The notes under the pieces are model-generated. The model saw nothing but the letters and a program-made list of their open reading frames with translations. It searched no databases and was not told the DNA's origin. Shown piece after piece: positions 1-12,260 of a DNA stretch of 64,000 nucleotides. Made by a program: the position numbers and the translations under genes. The stretch spans positions 1,493,001 to 1,557,000 of the forward strand of contig JAKZAN010000006.1 of NCBI GenBank assembly GCA_023053545.1, in the 5' to 3' direction. The stretch's first letter is position 1. Each line of letters begins with the position of its first letter. Origin of the DNA: Lepidurus packardi. Lineage: Eukaryota > Arthropoda > Branchiopoda > Notostraca > Triopsidae.

Positions 1-3000
1 CCAAACCCTTTCTACAAGCTATCTGTTCAATATGCTGACGTTCAAGGAAACTCGTACGCAAATTGCCAGCAAACCAAAAAATATTTCGCTGTTACGCAAG
101 GTTTCTCATCCAATCAACAACATTCCTGGTATTTATTACACCGTAAACAACAAAGCCAAATTTTCCCCCAATGCTGAGAGTTAAAAGCATCCAGACCCAC
201 CCAACATTGCTAGGATTGCTACTATTATGATTGGGAAAAAACGGAATACTTCCAACCCAAAAGAAAAAATGCGAGAACTGGTACAACGCTGTTCCTAACA
301 CAGATTACTAGATGCGTGTCCGTTCTGACGTGTAAATTTGACCACACGATCTACTACTACCACTATCCGGGATTGAGACAGACAACAGCATTCCAGAAAC
401 GATGAGCAGATGAATAAATGAGGAATCACAGAAATAGCTCGAGTTCGACAACCTCCCAAAGCGTTCATGTCCATGGATGTTTTACGCAAATCTCTACTCT
501 CCACTTTCTCGGCTGCAGGCGAGCTGGGAAGGGGGTTCGCGGTTTGAGGAGAGAAAGCGGTGATTTTGACGTTTAATTGTTCTGTGCAGGTGAACGAACT
601 ATATCGGCTAAGTAATCTATATTCCCTCTTGGACGACAATCTAGGTGCCGGTATGATTTATTAGAACGACAGTCGCAGCTAATATGGGAAATCTAGTTTT
701 GACTAGTTCAGTTTGAAAGTAAAACGTGAGGAAACCTGTTTTTCATGCGGCCACGAGCACCTGAATTCTAACGTGGGCTGGCTTAAAGGAAGACCGATCA
801 GTAAAACACACGGAGAAGGGTAGGATTCCGAGAGAATGGAAAAGTTTTACAGGTTTCGTCTGTAGGGCATTGCAAAAGAAGAATCAGGAAGAATCAGGAA
901 TGAGCATCACGTCTACCTTGACAAGGCTAAAGCTTCAATGAGTGAAAAAAAAGTTTCTTTTGTCTTTCTTAGGGAAGTAAATTAAAAGTACAGAAAGGTA
1001 GAAAGCCGGTTGGGAAGAGATAATGGGCTTCTGCCCGCGGTCTTCGGTCTCGACTTCTTGAATGCCAAACTCTGACTTAGCTTGAGCTGGAGTCCTAAAA
1101 AGACATTTCACATGCTAATGTTCATGACAAAACCAAGTTCCCCACAAACGAGCAGCTATAGCTAACAAGGTTGCCCTTTCAAAATTGACGTTTGCAATTC
1201 TAGTGCCATAACCAAGGACGCGCGACCTGTATACTCTATCCCACATATCAAGCACCCTGCTCGTGTGTCCTCCTCTAAACTATATAAAAAATAATAAATA
1301 AGTAAGTAAAAAAAGGAGAAAGGATGTAGGTCTGTTCTTCAAGCCAAACGTCATGAAACCATGCATCGCACATCAAAATTTGGGCAGTAGGCCAACGCAT
1401 CATTAAGTTGGCTTCCTTGACGTCATTAATCAGTCAGCCGTGCTATTTGATTTAAATCAAGACATTTTAAGCAATCGGCCATCTTTCAAGTTTAGCCTAT
1501 TTATGTTTACGTCTAATAACAATGCTTTTTTTCCTACTTCGTACTTACACTTATAAGAAAGGTGTTCTTTAAAGTCCACTTGTTAACATCGTGTTCGTTT
1601 AAAACACAATTCGGCATAAAATTCACACTTTTTTTTATGTAGAACACACCACTTGTTATACGTTATATAGGTTGGGTTTGTTGGTGCTGTACGTTCAGTG
1701 CCTGGTTTGTTTGTAAGCTTCAAAACTGCATTTCACTTAATCCTAACGCACTGGCCGTCTAAAAAGCACACACTGTTTCACCCCTTGAACAAGTAAAACA
1801 TCGGAAATTTACTTTGCTATCAATATCCAATGTACACCTTCTTAGTCTAAATATCAACTGCTTCTGCAGCTGCTTTAAAACAGGGCGACGCCTTCACATG
1901 GACCGGCATTCTACCACTCTTCTCACAAGACCAAACTTCCTACGGCAACGCCCCAGCGCCAGTGCAGCTGTTCTTAGGAACATCACCGCGCTTGCGCACG
2001 GCTAGACCAGGGCAAGGGGATTTCAGGAGGCAGTTTCAAATACTCAAGTAGCTTTACTAAAATACACATTAGAAGAAGCTAAATCCTTTTGAGCTCCACG
2101 CCTTGTACCCAAGAACCCGTCAAGAATAAACCTTGATTTTAAAACGCTCCCGTAATAAAGCTTTTTTTCCGTATAATCTTATGGTTAGACTCATGCTTCA
2201 GTTTTTTACCACACTAAGAACTAGGAATGTCATCACGGACCCCAAAAAAGATGCCCCTTTCTAAAACGGCCTAAAAATGTCTGCAGTATACCCTGACATT
2301 CTTTCGACTTCTGTTTTTAGTCCCACCTTACTTTAGAATGTGTGCCCTCCCCTATACAATACATTTCCCAAGCAGCATCTCCGTGACCTCTAATCTCGAG
2401 CCAAAAGTTGAAAACTAGTTTCCATGTACTCCTTTTCCCCTTTAAAATTAAAACCTACCTACACAGCGTGACTCATGCAACATTTCTAGAACCTCAAGAC
2501 GTCAGATTCCATGTTTTTTTTTAAAAAAGTTATTCCTAAGAAATAAAAACCATTAGCCATTAGGTAGAAAATTACTTTTCCGAAAAAACTGACGTAACGT
2601 ATCGAATTGCGTTTCTTGTTGGCGTTGAACCTCCTACGGGCAAATAGTGTGTGAAAAAGAGAACTAAAATCGTACTCGTAAACCGGTTTCTATTAATGCC
2701 CGGTCGTAATGAAGCATTTTTTCTGACGTGGACGCCTACAATTCTGTGTCAAACCAGTTTATGCAAATATTGTTGTCGTTCTGCCATGTTTGCTCAAGCT
2801 TATGAGTCACTAGTCAACTTCCTATTGGCCACGCAGCGATTTACAACTTTATTTTCTTTTTCTTGTTCGTGACAAACAGACATGACACAAAATTATATCG
2901 TTAAAATAGGATTTCCTCTTGACGAGCAGAGACCACACCCTCATTATGGATTAAGAAGATAGATTGAAAGAGACTATAATCGGCAACAAAGGGCGCTCAC

Positions 3001-4707
3001 AACTACCGTCTAGACATATTTATTTAATCCTACCTAATCAACATTGGAGAATCAATTCAGTTTGAATACAAACGACGATAATATGAATCACTTTCTCACT
3101 TTCTGCGCTTTATTACGAGCTGATAATGGCATTTGGTTTGGGAATTCGCTATCTGACTGCTGACAGACTTTACTCTTGAGTTATTAGTACCTGCTAAGGA
3201 TAGCGACATATCTTCTACATCTTTTCGAGAATTGGTGCAAAGCTACTAACGTACATTGATTGCGATAATAGGCAACAGGATACTTCGAGTCCATGGTCGC
3301 GAGTCCAGTCTGTCGCCGATACCGATTTATATCAGACTCGGCAGTTGGGCGGCGGAGATCTTACTGATCTTTCTGACCTGGAGCATACTATAAGTTTTAA
3401 ACATAAACCAGTCGACTTTCTAATTGCTTGACTTGGGTCATGACTTCAAGCCTGTTTTCTCAGAAACGCAAGAATTTGCCCTTTCGTCCATCACGTGCCC
3501 GATCAAGCTGGTATTTGTCACCCTTCCTGTCTTGGGGGGTTTAGGGTTGGGTTTCCGTTGAATTCTTCGGCAGGCAACAAGTGGGCTATTTGTAGTTTTA
3601 GGCTGGCCGACCAAGAAACAATTTACGATGTTTTAGCCCAAGTGACGTCCTTGACCGAATTTATGCTATGCGGAAACTCAAAAAAAGCACTTTTTTCTCT
3701 CCTATTTTGTAGTTATCTAGGACACGTATAACAGCAATCGGATACACACATGGCCACCGATCAAGGTCTGGAACTAGGGTTGTCTGTTAATGGATACCAT
3801 GCTAAAATAACAGTGAAAGGGCATTCCTACGTCTTTTAATTGAAAGGATGCGCGTCAAGAAAGAGGAAGCTTGTCAGCATTTGAGCTTCACGGAGGCGGG
3901 TTTACGCAAATACGAACGCTTCATAACCACAATGCCTCATGAACCGCAAATGCTTAATGGTTACTTTTCCTCATCGACTTTTATCTCAACCTACAGCCAT
4001 ATAATATGTATGACCTTCGTTTCGCTCATTTACAAAACTTGTGTGCGCATTTATGGAAACAATATAAAGCACGACAAGCGTCGAGAAAAGATCAGGCTGA
4101 CTAGAACCACTGAGTGCATTTACCCGTTAAGGTATTGAATCCTTCTTTGCTAATTATAATACAATTACAAGAGACAAAATTGGGGCACGGAAGCGCCAAA
4201 AAAGGGTATACCACAGTATATAGATAAATCCTTTCTACTGTGGGGTATACTGCATAGGTACTACAAAAGGATTAAAATGAAAGTACAAGAAAAGGCGAGT
4301 TGTGCATAAATACTAAAATTACAAAGCTTGTGTCATTTCTTATTGACAGAGAAGTAACGTGCCTACCTTGAAACGTGAGTGGCCACACGATATGCATATT
4401 GATTTTATTTGAAAATCATCAGATTGCACCATAAACGCCTATCCTTGAGACAAAATCCCACCACAACAAAGAATCAGACATTTTCCTTGACACGTAAAAA
4501 CATGTGGCAAGAAGAGGATATTTTTTTTTGCATTGTCAATAGCAGCTTCCACGCCATCTCGGAGAATATTTATTGAATATTCGAGTTTATGAATTGTATA
4601 CAAACGAAGAAAACTCAAAACAAGGTGTTTTCTTGTATCTATGCAATTGATGGAATATCGTTACTAAATACCCATAATCCTTAGTCGTTACAAAATACTT
4701 TACCAAT
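1..4707. other. No supported gene (intergenic or unrecognised)
   Basis: AT-rich sequence with only short open frames that lack family resemblance and splice context. One small hairpin lies near 4205-4250 and is listed separately. The far left edge could carry the end of a membrane-protein gene on the minus strand, but the evidence is too thin to call it. Confidence 0.5.
4205..4250. repeat. Imperfect inverted repeat (hairpin)
   Basis: The left arm GGTATACCACAGTA is matched about 16 bases later by TACTGTGGGGTATAC, its reverse complement with one or two changes. It could be a small MITE remnant or a chance hairpin. No target duplication was found. Confidence 0.35.
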
Positions 4708-6779
4708 ATGACGAATGGTATATTCGAGAGACTTAGTAACCTGGACGCATACCCAAAAACTTTGGAAGATTTTCGCATTAAAACATTTAGCGGGGCAACC
4801 GGTATTATCGAATTTGATATATTTAAAAGACGAATAATAGTAATGATTATTCTACTTTCTAGTTACTTTGATAAGTGGTATTTTGATCATTTCACTTTTC
4901 GTTGTGGAGCTGAGGGATTATCTGTCCGTCGAATTGACCGAAGAGCTATTTGTAGACACTAGTCGAATTCCAAAACTGAAGATTCAATTCGATGTTGTTT
5001 TTCCTACTATAGCTTGCCCGTGTAAGTTTCCGCTGTGCTTATATATTTAATGCTTGCAAGAAGCTTACTTTCCGTTGTGCTTATCTTTCGTTTAAAGATC
5101 TAAGTGTAGACGCGGTTGATTCGTCTGGGGAGCAACAAACAGCCATCTCGGACAACGTTTTCAAGAGACGACTGGATTTGGAAGGGAAGCCCCTTGACGA
5201 TCCAGAAAGAGACGTTGTCAACAGAAACAGTACTAATATTTTGGAGTCTGCTGTTTCCACAACGGATGCTAATGCCAAATGCGAAACTTGCTATGGAGCC
5301 GAAAGTCCCGAATTCAAGTAAAACTGGTTGAAAAAGTTCGAATTCCTACTATTTCGTTTGGTGTTCTAGATGTTGCAACACGTGTGCTGATGTGCGAGCT
5401 GCTTACAGAGCCAAAGGCTGGGCGTTTCATGCCGAGGGCGTTGAACAATGCAAAAACGACAAAAGCCTTAGCAATGACGGGGAAGCCTTCAAGGAAGGTT
5501 GTCAAGTCTACGGCACATTGGAAGTTAACAGGGTAGAAGTCGCAATCTTCGGTTAATCAGAGAAAAGTAAAGCATTAATGGATCTCACGTTAGGTTGGTG
5601 GTAGCTTTCACATTGCGCCTGGTAAAAGTTACTACATCAGTCACGTTCATGGTTAGTATGTGCCTTCGTATACCGTAATCCCAACTGATTACTTGGTTTT
5701 CTAGTTCACGACGTAAATCCGTACAATGCGGAGGATTTCAACCTAACCCACCGTATACGTCACTTGGCATTTGGTCGTAGCTTACAAGGAAAGACAAATC
5801 CCATTGATGGCACTCACGTCGTAGCAGACAAAGGTAAGTAGTTTTTCTCGACTTTTTACTGTAAAAGCTGTCGCAGCCGTTTATTTCTCAACTAAATGGA
5901 ACTGACATAAGATGCTATCTGAAGGACCAGAGGCAGAGGTACCAAATGAAAACCCTGGAAACATTTTAACACCGAAGACCCGTTCCAATAGCCATAAACG
6001 TACCAAAGGTTCCTCCACCTTGTAACATAACTTTGCCTACGCTATTGACAAGTTCGCGGCCCCGCATACCGTACCTACATTTACATAAAAGTTGACAAGA
6101 AAATCTCCCAATCGGGAAAATGCAAATAATGAAAATACCGCAACGCAGAAAAGCCACCAAATAAGCCGCCGGAAGCCATGCCGACACAAAAGCCGATCAT
6201 GAAGCCAGTTTTCATCCTATCCCAGCATGTCGGGCCGGATTGACCGTATCCACCTCCCATAGGAACCGGCATTGTGTATGAGTGTCAGAGCTTTTTCCCT
6301 AAACAGAAGATTGACAATTAGACTTGTTATTCCAATACGGAAAAAAGATATGAATATACTTAGTACAATAATGTTATTATTTTATTTTACAGGCTCAATG
6401 ATGTTTCACTATTACATTAAAATCGTGCCTACCACCTACGTTCGAAATGATGGGGCGACCTTGCAAACGAATCAGTTTTCTGCCACCCGACACCAAAAAG
6501 AAGTCAATATGAAGACTGGAGAGTCTGGATTACCAGGACTATTTTTTAGTTACGAACTTTCTCCTTTAATGATTCGCTACAGCGAAAAACAAAAGTGAGT
6601 TTCGGAATTTAGACTAGGGATGTAATAGAGTTGATTTATTTAGGTCAATTGGCCACTTTTTAACGGATGTCTGCGCTATTATTGGAGGCATATTTACGGT
6701 GGCTGGAATCATCGACAGTTTTATATATCGCTCTTCAAGACTTTTACAGAAGAAAGTGGAACTCGGGAAATTTACGTAG
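4708..6779 (+). CDS. ERGIC3: ERGIC3-like ER-Golgi cargo receptor
   Basis: Eight exons: 4708-4801, 4863-5021, 5098-5317, 5370-5532, 5594-5651, 5705-5833, 6393-6594 and 6644-6779. All junctions are GT/AG and in phase, giving about 386 residues (human ERGIC3 has 383). The start gives an N-terminal [15 protein letters not shown] block typical of the family. The first membrane segment follows in exon 2. A large lumenal part carries cysteine motifs, KCETCYGAE in exon 3 and KCCNTC across exons 3-4. Then come [27 protein letters not shown] and a second membrane segment ending near a lysine-rich tail. ERGIC proteins cycle between ER and Golgi and help load cargo into COPII and COPI vesicles (family knowledge). 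Intron 6 (5834-6392) is unusually long for this locus and holds ROMO1 on the opposite strand. A possible poly(A) signal at 6965-6970 would place the 3' UTR across the last exon of MTERF3. Confidence 0.93.
5880..5885 (-). terminator. Candidate poly(A) signal of ROMO1
   Basis: AATAAA on the minus strand about 80 bases after the ROMO1 stop. It lies inside ERGIC3 intron 6, so the whole ROMO1 transcript could fit within the intron. Confidence 0.5.
5966..6272 (-). CDS. ROMO1: ROMO1, mitochondrial inner-membrane ROS modulator
   Basis: Two exons on the minus strand: 6272-6139 and 6074-5966. The 64-base intron splits an arginine codon. The product is 80 residues; the family is about 79. It begins [19 protein letters not shown] and carries the glycine-rich helices [18 protein letters not shown] and [17 protein letters not shown] that mark ROMO1/Mgr2. 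These two hairpin helices sit in the mitochondrial inner membrane. The yeast relative Mgr2 gates lateral release at the TIM23 translocase, and mammalian ROMO1 is linked to ROS production and cristae shape (family knowledge). The gene lies entirely inside intron 6 of ERGIC3, antisense to it. Near-complete identity to animal ROMO1 in the helices makes this a confident call and argues for a functional gene. Confidence 0.95.
6635..6640 (-). terminator. Candidate poly(A) signal of MTERF3
   Basis: AATAAA on the minus strand about 175 bases past the MTERF3 stop. It falls in the last intron of ERGIC3, so the two convergent transcripts would overlap. Confidence 0.4.
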
Positions 6780-6813
6780 CTGGATTTGATTTGGTTTACA
6801 TATTGTGTGTATT

Positions 6814-8050
6814 TTACAGCGTTTTTAAGAAGTCGTTGAAGTGTTGCACAGGAACTTTGGCCACTTGCTTACAGAATTCCACATCGTCCAAAAGCGCAAG
6901 ATCTAACGGAGAAACATAGTTCTCTTGTTTGGGATTGTACTGTACTTTGCCCAAGCTTTGTAAAAATAAATGACGTTCTTTCAATTTAAATTCGCGAGTC
7001 GTCAACAGGACTGGAAACTGGAGGATGGTCTCCCGTGGGACCTCAATCAAGTTATGAACAACTTCGAATCTCCTGATTAAGGCATCCCGACCTAAGATAA
7101 GTTATAAGTAACTTCGTGATACGAGACGATTCTTTACTTGTTGTAAAAATTCTTGAAGCTTCAAATAATAGCCGTTTCGTCTCGTCATCGCTAAACCCCA
7201 TCTCTTCTTTGATCGTGAAAACAAGGTCCTAGCAAGACCTAATGAGCTAATATTCTACATGTGAAAAGGTATAATACTTTGACATCTTGTAAGTTCCGTG
7301 TTATAAGCTTAGGGTTTTTCACCGCAAGGACTCTAACTTCAGGGCCTTTCAGTCCAAAGTATTTTTGAAAAAATCCTAGTCTCCGATCTATGCGCTCCAC
7401 GCTAAAGCCAATTAAAAAAAATAAATAAAAAATTATTAAGCAAAGATGTTCGCAGAGTATTCTCCAATTTACCTAAAACAGAGCCAGAATGGATTTCGAG
7501 TTATAATGGCTCCGACCATCTTGCCATCGAACTTCTTAGAATAGAGATAATTAACGCGAGACTGAAGACTGACATAATCCTCACGAAATATCAGCGGATT
7601 GTTGGTTAGAATTCGCCCGAAACTATCCGGGTTAACATGGTGGTCCACAAGAAATTGCAAAACGGGAGCAATATCTTCCTCGAACCCTTTTTTGAGAATT
7701 AGGTTGGCAACTCCGGGCTTTTTGTCCCATTTATGTAACTCAACACCTAATTTGACAAATTCTTGCAATAGCGGGCTTTTGTTAACATAACTGGCTAAAT
7801 TGAAGCTAGGAACATGGTGGGGGGCCACGTTTTCTAACTCTCCGACTGACGGAGGAAGAAGAGGGTGGATATGTGGAGGTATGGTTTCGGCTATTGTACT
7901 TTTCTCTGCCAAGGATGTGTCTTGCAAAGCTCCATTCGATTCGACTATTGTGCCTCTTAACCGATAATTTTGAACCTGGATAGGAAAAGCCTTTCGTATT
8001 CCTGATACTGTCAAACGGTTTAGCAAACCGGGAAGTACTCTTGTGCACAT
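6814..8050 (-). CDS. MTERF3: MTERF3, mitochondrial transcription/ribosome factor
   Basis: Four minus-strand exons: 8050-7473, 7401-7278, 7228-7138 and 7091-6814, in phase, giving about 356 residues. Diagnostic stretches are VELHKWDKKPGVANLILKK, SVERIDRRLGFFQKYFGLKG and a C-terminus containing FKLKERHLFLQSLGKVQYNP and ending FLKTL. This series of mTERF helical repeats and the conserved C-terminal block identify MTERF3 rather than MTERF1, 2 or 4. Family members act in the mitochondrial matrix; MTERF3 represses mtDNA transcription and supports large-subunit ribosome assembly (established in mammals and flies). An in-frame upstream start exists at 8146. The start at 8050 gives a basic, serine/leucine-rich leader plausible as a mitochondrial presequence. 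The stop lies 34 bp from the ERGIC3 stop on the opposite strand. Confidence 0.93.
6965..6970 (+). terminator. Candidate poly(A) signal of ERGIC3
   Basis: AATAAA on the plus strand about 185 bases past the ERGIC3 stop. It lies antisense to the final MTERF3 exon. No closer plus-strand AATAAA was seen between 6780 and 6965. Confidence 0.4.
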
Positions 8051-8785
8051 CAGAAAAGCTTTATAAACTACGATATACCTTTGACAAAGCTTCAAACAGG
8101 TTACTTTGCGTAAAACTGAGCAGATATTCGCACAATAACAAAGCAAGGCAGCACACGGAAGGAGGCAGTACTTTCAACATTGAAATTGGAGCCGCAGCGA
8201 AAAACGAAAAGCAAAACGCGACTTGCAGAGCGTACGGCACAGTATGGAATTATGGGTTACATGCAACAACAAAAGTAGAAGTTGCGAAGTAGACCACGCA
8301 TTTGACTGCCAGTACTACTACAGGAATACTGGATCCACTTCATCTTCTGTTATAATGAAGACTGTAGAATCTTTATCAGCGAATTCCACTTACTTGCGAG
8401 ATGTCGGCTACGCAATTAAAAAAACAAAACAAGGCAGCTTGCATATTGCTTCCCGCTGAAAAAGTCCGTCCTATTTAGAATGTTCAAGGCTTCTTCGACA
8501 ATGACGATGTGTCTGTAATCTCGCCTTAGCATGTCACGAGACAGAAGAGAAAACAAAGACACCGAAACGAATATTAAACGTCAACTGCATTTTTACACGG
8601 CACCTCTAAGTTTAGCTTGTAGGAGACAACAGGGGCAATAGTATGCATGCAATATTATGAAATAGGGATTCTTTTGCCAGTATTCCTTAGCCCATGTGCA
8701 ATTAGAAGATACAAATTATACTGTTTGCACAACAGATTGAAGACGGTCATAACTAAAGTAGCAAATACGTGGGAGTCTTTTTTAA
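8051..8785. other. Intergenic between MTERF3 promoter and Staufen 3' end
   Basis: No supported coding exon. The stretch should contain the MTERF3 5' UTR and promoter near 8050-8200 and the 3' UTR of Staufen below 8786. Short open frames here show no family similarity. Confidence 0.5.
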
Positions 8786-11638
8786 TTACTCTCCCGGAGC
8801 TTGATTCTGTGAATCAATCTCCAGACTATCTAGGCCTTCTTCAGCCAAAAATCGTAATATACACTTTGCAGCCTAAGAAGAAGTAAAAAACGTTACATTT
8901 TCACGTACGCAAATTAGCAGGCATCGAACTTTCTTACTTGATCGCGGGACTCTTCTAAGGTGGCCCCAACACCGTGTCGGACTTGAGGAGGATTAGTATT
9001 CACGGTAACCAAGGACAGATAAACACTTCGATTTGATTTGGGAAAATCTTCGTAGTGCACAGAAAATCCTTCTATTTCGGCTAAGTACTTCAGCTGAATT
9101 TCTGGTCGTACGCCCTATAAACGACACTCCAAATTATTAAGTGCCGAAAAAATCGACAACTATATTAACCGTAGACGCCGGACCAGCAGAGACAGGTGGA
9201 ACTGGACCAGAAGACGGCGACGATACAGGTTTGGCTCCTTGTTCAGTTTTAATAGATTTGGATATTACCAAAACCCCAGGCATCGGCTGCTGGTTACATA
9301 TCACACTTTTAGGCTTTTTGCTCTCGTTGGATAGATTAACCTGTACAACATTTGGAGGTTATTGCGCAGTGAAATGAACCTAATATCGTTTAACCTGTTG
9401 TAAAGCATCGCTTAGTTGGTTAACAGCTCTTCCGTTATGTGAGTCGGGCGTATCGCTACCATAAGGTGAGTCGTTCTCATTTCCTGATAGCTTTTCCAGC
9501 ATTTTTTGAGCAGCTGCTTTTTTCGCCAATTTTTTCTTTGCTCCTGTGCCTATGCATGACTTTTGATCGACTGAGACCTTCATAAATACAGCATTAATTG
9601 AGAAGAACTTTAATCTTCATACATTTAGCTGTGGAAAACATACTTGAACAATGAACTCTGGCTTTCTGGGGTTTCCTTTATCCGAAATCAAGGTAAATAC
9701 AGGTTCTTTGCCCTTGCGAGCTTGCTGCAACTGCATTAATCTAGAAACTGGGTCCATTGCTAGGGCAGACTCTTCGTTTTGAACAGGAGTCATATCCTAG
9801 CCAAACACGAAAAATAACTAGTTAGTTAGGATCTCTATTTAAAAACCGAATAGTACCACCTTGACCAAATTCTTCGGTTTTTTCTTGGGTAAAACAGTTT
9901 TGCCCTTAAGTTTACTGCCGGAAATCACAACTGGAGGGTTTACCATGTTGTTTTTCTTTAACTCTTCCAACATTCTTTCAGCTGCCTTTTTCTTTGAGAC
10001 TTTCTTTCCGTTGCCCTCGCCTTCACTGGTCAATTCGCCCAAGCTACACTGCGTCACAAATGTACGCAAGTGCGGTGGCCCGGTTTCCGAAACTACCTTG
10101 AAATCTAGCGTCAGGCCGCGCTTTAATGCCACTTCGTACAAAAGGGAAATACGGGACTTGTTTTCACCATCAGAAACATCCACATCGCTCGACACAGAAC
10201 CGTCTAAGCACATTATACATTTAAGAACTGCCAATTAAATTATTGTATTACCTGGCTGGTCGCCTTTGTCACCAGATTCCACGGCCTGTGGAGATTTGTA
10301 GTAAGCTAAGGCTTTAGCCGCTGCATCATGCCTGGCAAGCTGATAGGTAGGGCCTTCGCCTTGAAAACGCAAATCGTCTCCTAGCGTGAGAAAAACGCAG
10401 TATAACATAGGGGGTACTGGCGGTCGAAAAGGCAAGAACCGCTATAAACCACAGAAACACATGGTTGGTTTATTTAAGCTTAGGATAATTTTAACAAGTT
10501 TACCGAAGAGGCATGGTAAGATCCACGACTAAAACCATTATAAACTTCCGGTCGTACACTTGGAGAGTAGGGCAGTGTCTAAAACAAGCGCATTACGAAC
10601 GTGAATGAACATAGACAGACTTTAACAGAAGCAAAAAGTACTGACGTACGTACCGGCGGACAATAAGGTTCCTGACCACCATCTGGTAAAACCCTACGTA
10701 CTAAAACTAAAAGGATTAGATATCTTTTTAAGCAGGTTTCACCGAAATAATTAACTTACGAATATAAGGTTGCACAGGAGGTTGACCAGGGATAGGTACA
10801 GGGGGCATGGACTGATAAAGAGCTCTCTGTCCTCGTTTCATTGCTAGAGCATTTAATTCAACCGTGGGTGTCAACGAGTTGATCGTATTAGAGTTTTTCA
10901 TTGCGGTCGACTTCCGCTTAGGAGGGGGATGCGGGTACCGTGTTTCTTTCAAAGCTTGCGATGCTGCAGCATGCTGAGCTTTCTTGATACTGGGTCCACA
11001 AGCTTTATATTCCTCTGTGCCCAACTTTAGCGTAACAGTGAAAGTACGTTTATGAGGAGGGCCCGTTTCATCCGTCAAATGATACTGATGCGGAATCTAG
11101 GGACGAAAAAAAGTACTTGGCTTCGTTTGGAGGTCATATCCTACTCAACATACCTTATTATGACGAGCTAGTTCATTGACTAGACACATAGGAGTTTTAA
11201 TTTTTGAACCATTTTCGGCAGCTTCATCACTAGAGCTTGTCCGCGAAGTTTCAGGAAAATCGTCATTAACTGGTGTGTGTGCAGGTAACAACGCACTACT
11301 AGCTGAGATGTTCGGTAGCATTTCAAGAGTTCGTGGTTGAGTTGGACGAAAGTCATTACCAAAAATACCTAAAGATCATACATAAATCACAGCCACAACA
11401 ATTTATAAACGTACCCCTATTCCCAGGCATGTTCATCATAATCCTGTGCCCACGTCCCCTTCCTCTACCAGGAGGAATACCCATGATCATGTTGCTTGGC
11501 AGATAATTTACACCCTGAATAGCCGTCATATCACTGCCACGTGATCCACCTTTATTTAGGAAGCAATGTAATTATTTTTCTAATTCCTAAACTTAAAGCA
11601 AATTGGTTGTCTGACCTGCTTGCTGCTGGCTGCAACAT
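8786..11638 (-). CDS. stau: Staufen, double-stranded-RNA-binding protein
   Basis: Thirteen minus-strand exons were assembled: 11638-11616, 11533-11415, 11368-11154, 11096-10760, 10682-10654, 10578-10504, 10441-10252, 10203-9860, 9796-9644, 9577-9395, 9340-9170, 9114-8938 and 8872-8786. All are in phase, giving about 700 residues. Five dsRBD-like units appear in order: dsRBD1 (TPMCLVNELARHNK to KKAQHAAASQALKE), a degenerate dsRBD2 (LPFRPPVPPMLYCVFLTLG to RHDAAAKALAYYK), dsRBD3 (ISLLYEVALKRGL, ETGPPHLRTF, KKAAERMLEELKK), dsRBD4 (DPVSRLMQLQQARKGKEPVF, KKLAKKAAAQKMLE) and dsRBD5 (PEIQLKYLAEIEGFSVHYED to AAKCILRFLAEEG). Staufen binds structured mRNA and drives its transport, translation or decay; dsRBD5 mediates protein contacts. 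The 5'-most exon (MLQPAAS...) uses a weaker GTCAGA donor; an in-frame ATG at 11529 is the alternative start. Confidence 0.95.
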
Positions 11639-12260
11639 GGAACTTGGAACAATATAAAATCAACTTCAGCTATACCTATCTTCAAAAGCAAAGCACTGGT
11701 AGAAAAGTAATATTTTACATGATATAATAAAATACTTACTCAACTCACGATATCTAATACGAATAAAAACGACCAAAAAGTACAGAAAACATCGAAACAC
11801 AAATATGTCGTTCGTCGTTGGTTAGCTATCGCCCTCTGCCAAGAGTTAAGAAAATAAATCTGAGGCGCCAGAGTCAAACTCAAGATGAATAGCAATCGCG
11901 TAGTACCAGCAGTTTCTAGGTTTATAGCTTTTAATAGAGAATAGCAATATAATCATGCCAAGCTTGTATTCTAAACGGGCTACCATGCTTACAGCACTGT
12001 AAAGCACAAACACTTATTTCGCTTACAATAGTGACCCGAAAGTAGAGAGACACCAGCAATACTCAAACCGAGTCCTTCAAATGACAATTAATGCACTTCG
12101 CGGAGAAAAGCGTTAATCATTTAGACGACATCCAGACCACGATAGGGAAGACAGTTGTAATGTTCACAGTTAAACTCATTATAAGTGAAGAAACAAATCA
12201 AGACAAGGAATTAATACCATGAAGAAAATCGGCAACGGGGAAGTAATGTTGGGTTGGAAC
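11639..12260. other. Intergenic between CAP 3' end and Staufen 5' end
   Basis: No coding signal seen. It should hold the Staufen promoter and 5' UTR and the CAP 3' UTR, the two genes lying head to tail on the minus strand. Confidence 0.45.

Noticed and set aside
1..301. Minus-strand hydrophobic frame (contains IGGKFGFVVYG), possibly the end of an SLC22-like transporter
   Set aside because: Only a few residues resemble the family, no continuing exon was found toward position 1, and the gene would run off the window.
3848..4138. 96-codon plus-strand frame
   Set aside because: No recognised motif, no splice or neighbour support; length is within chance for AT-rich DNA.
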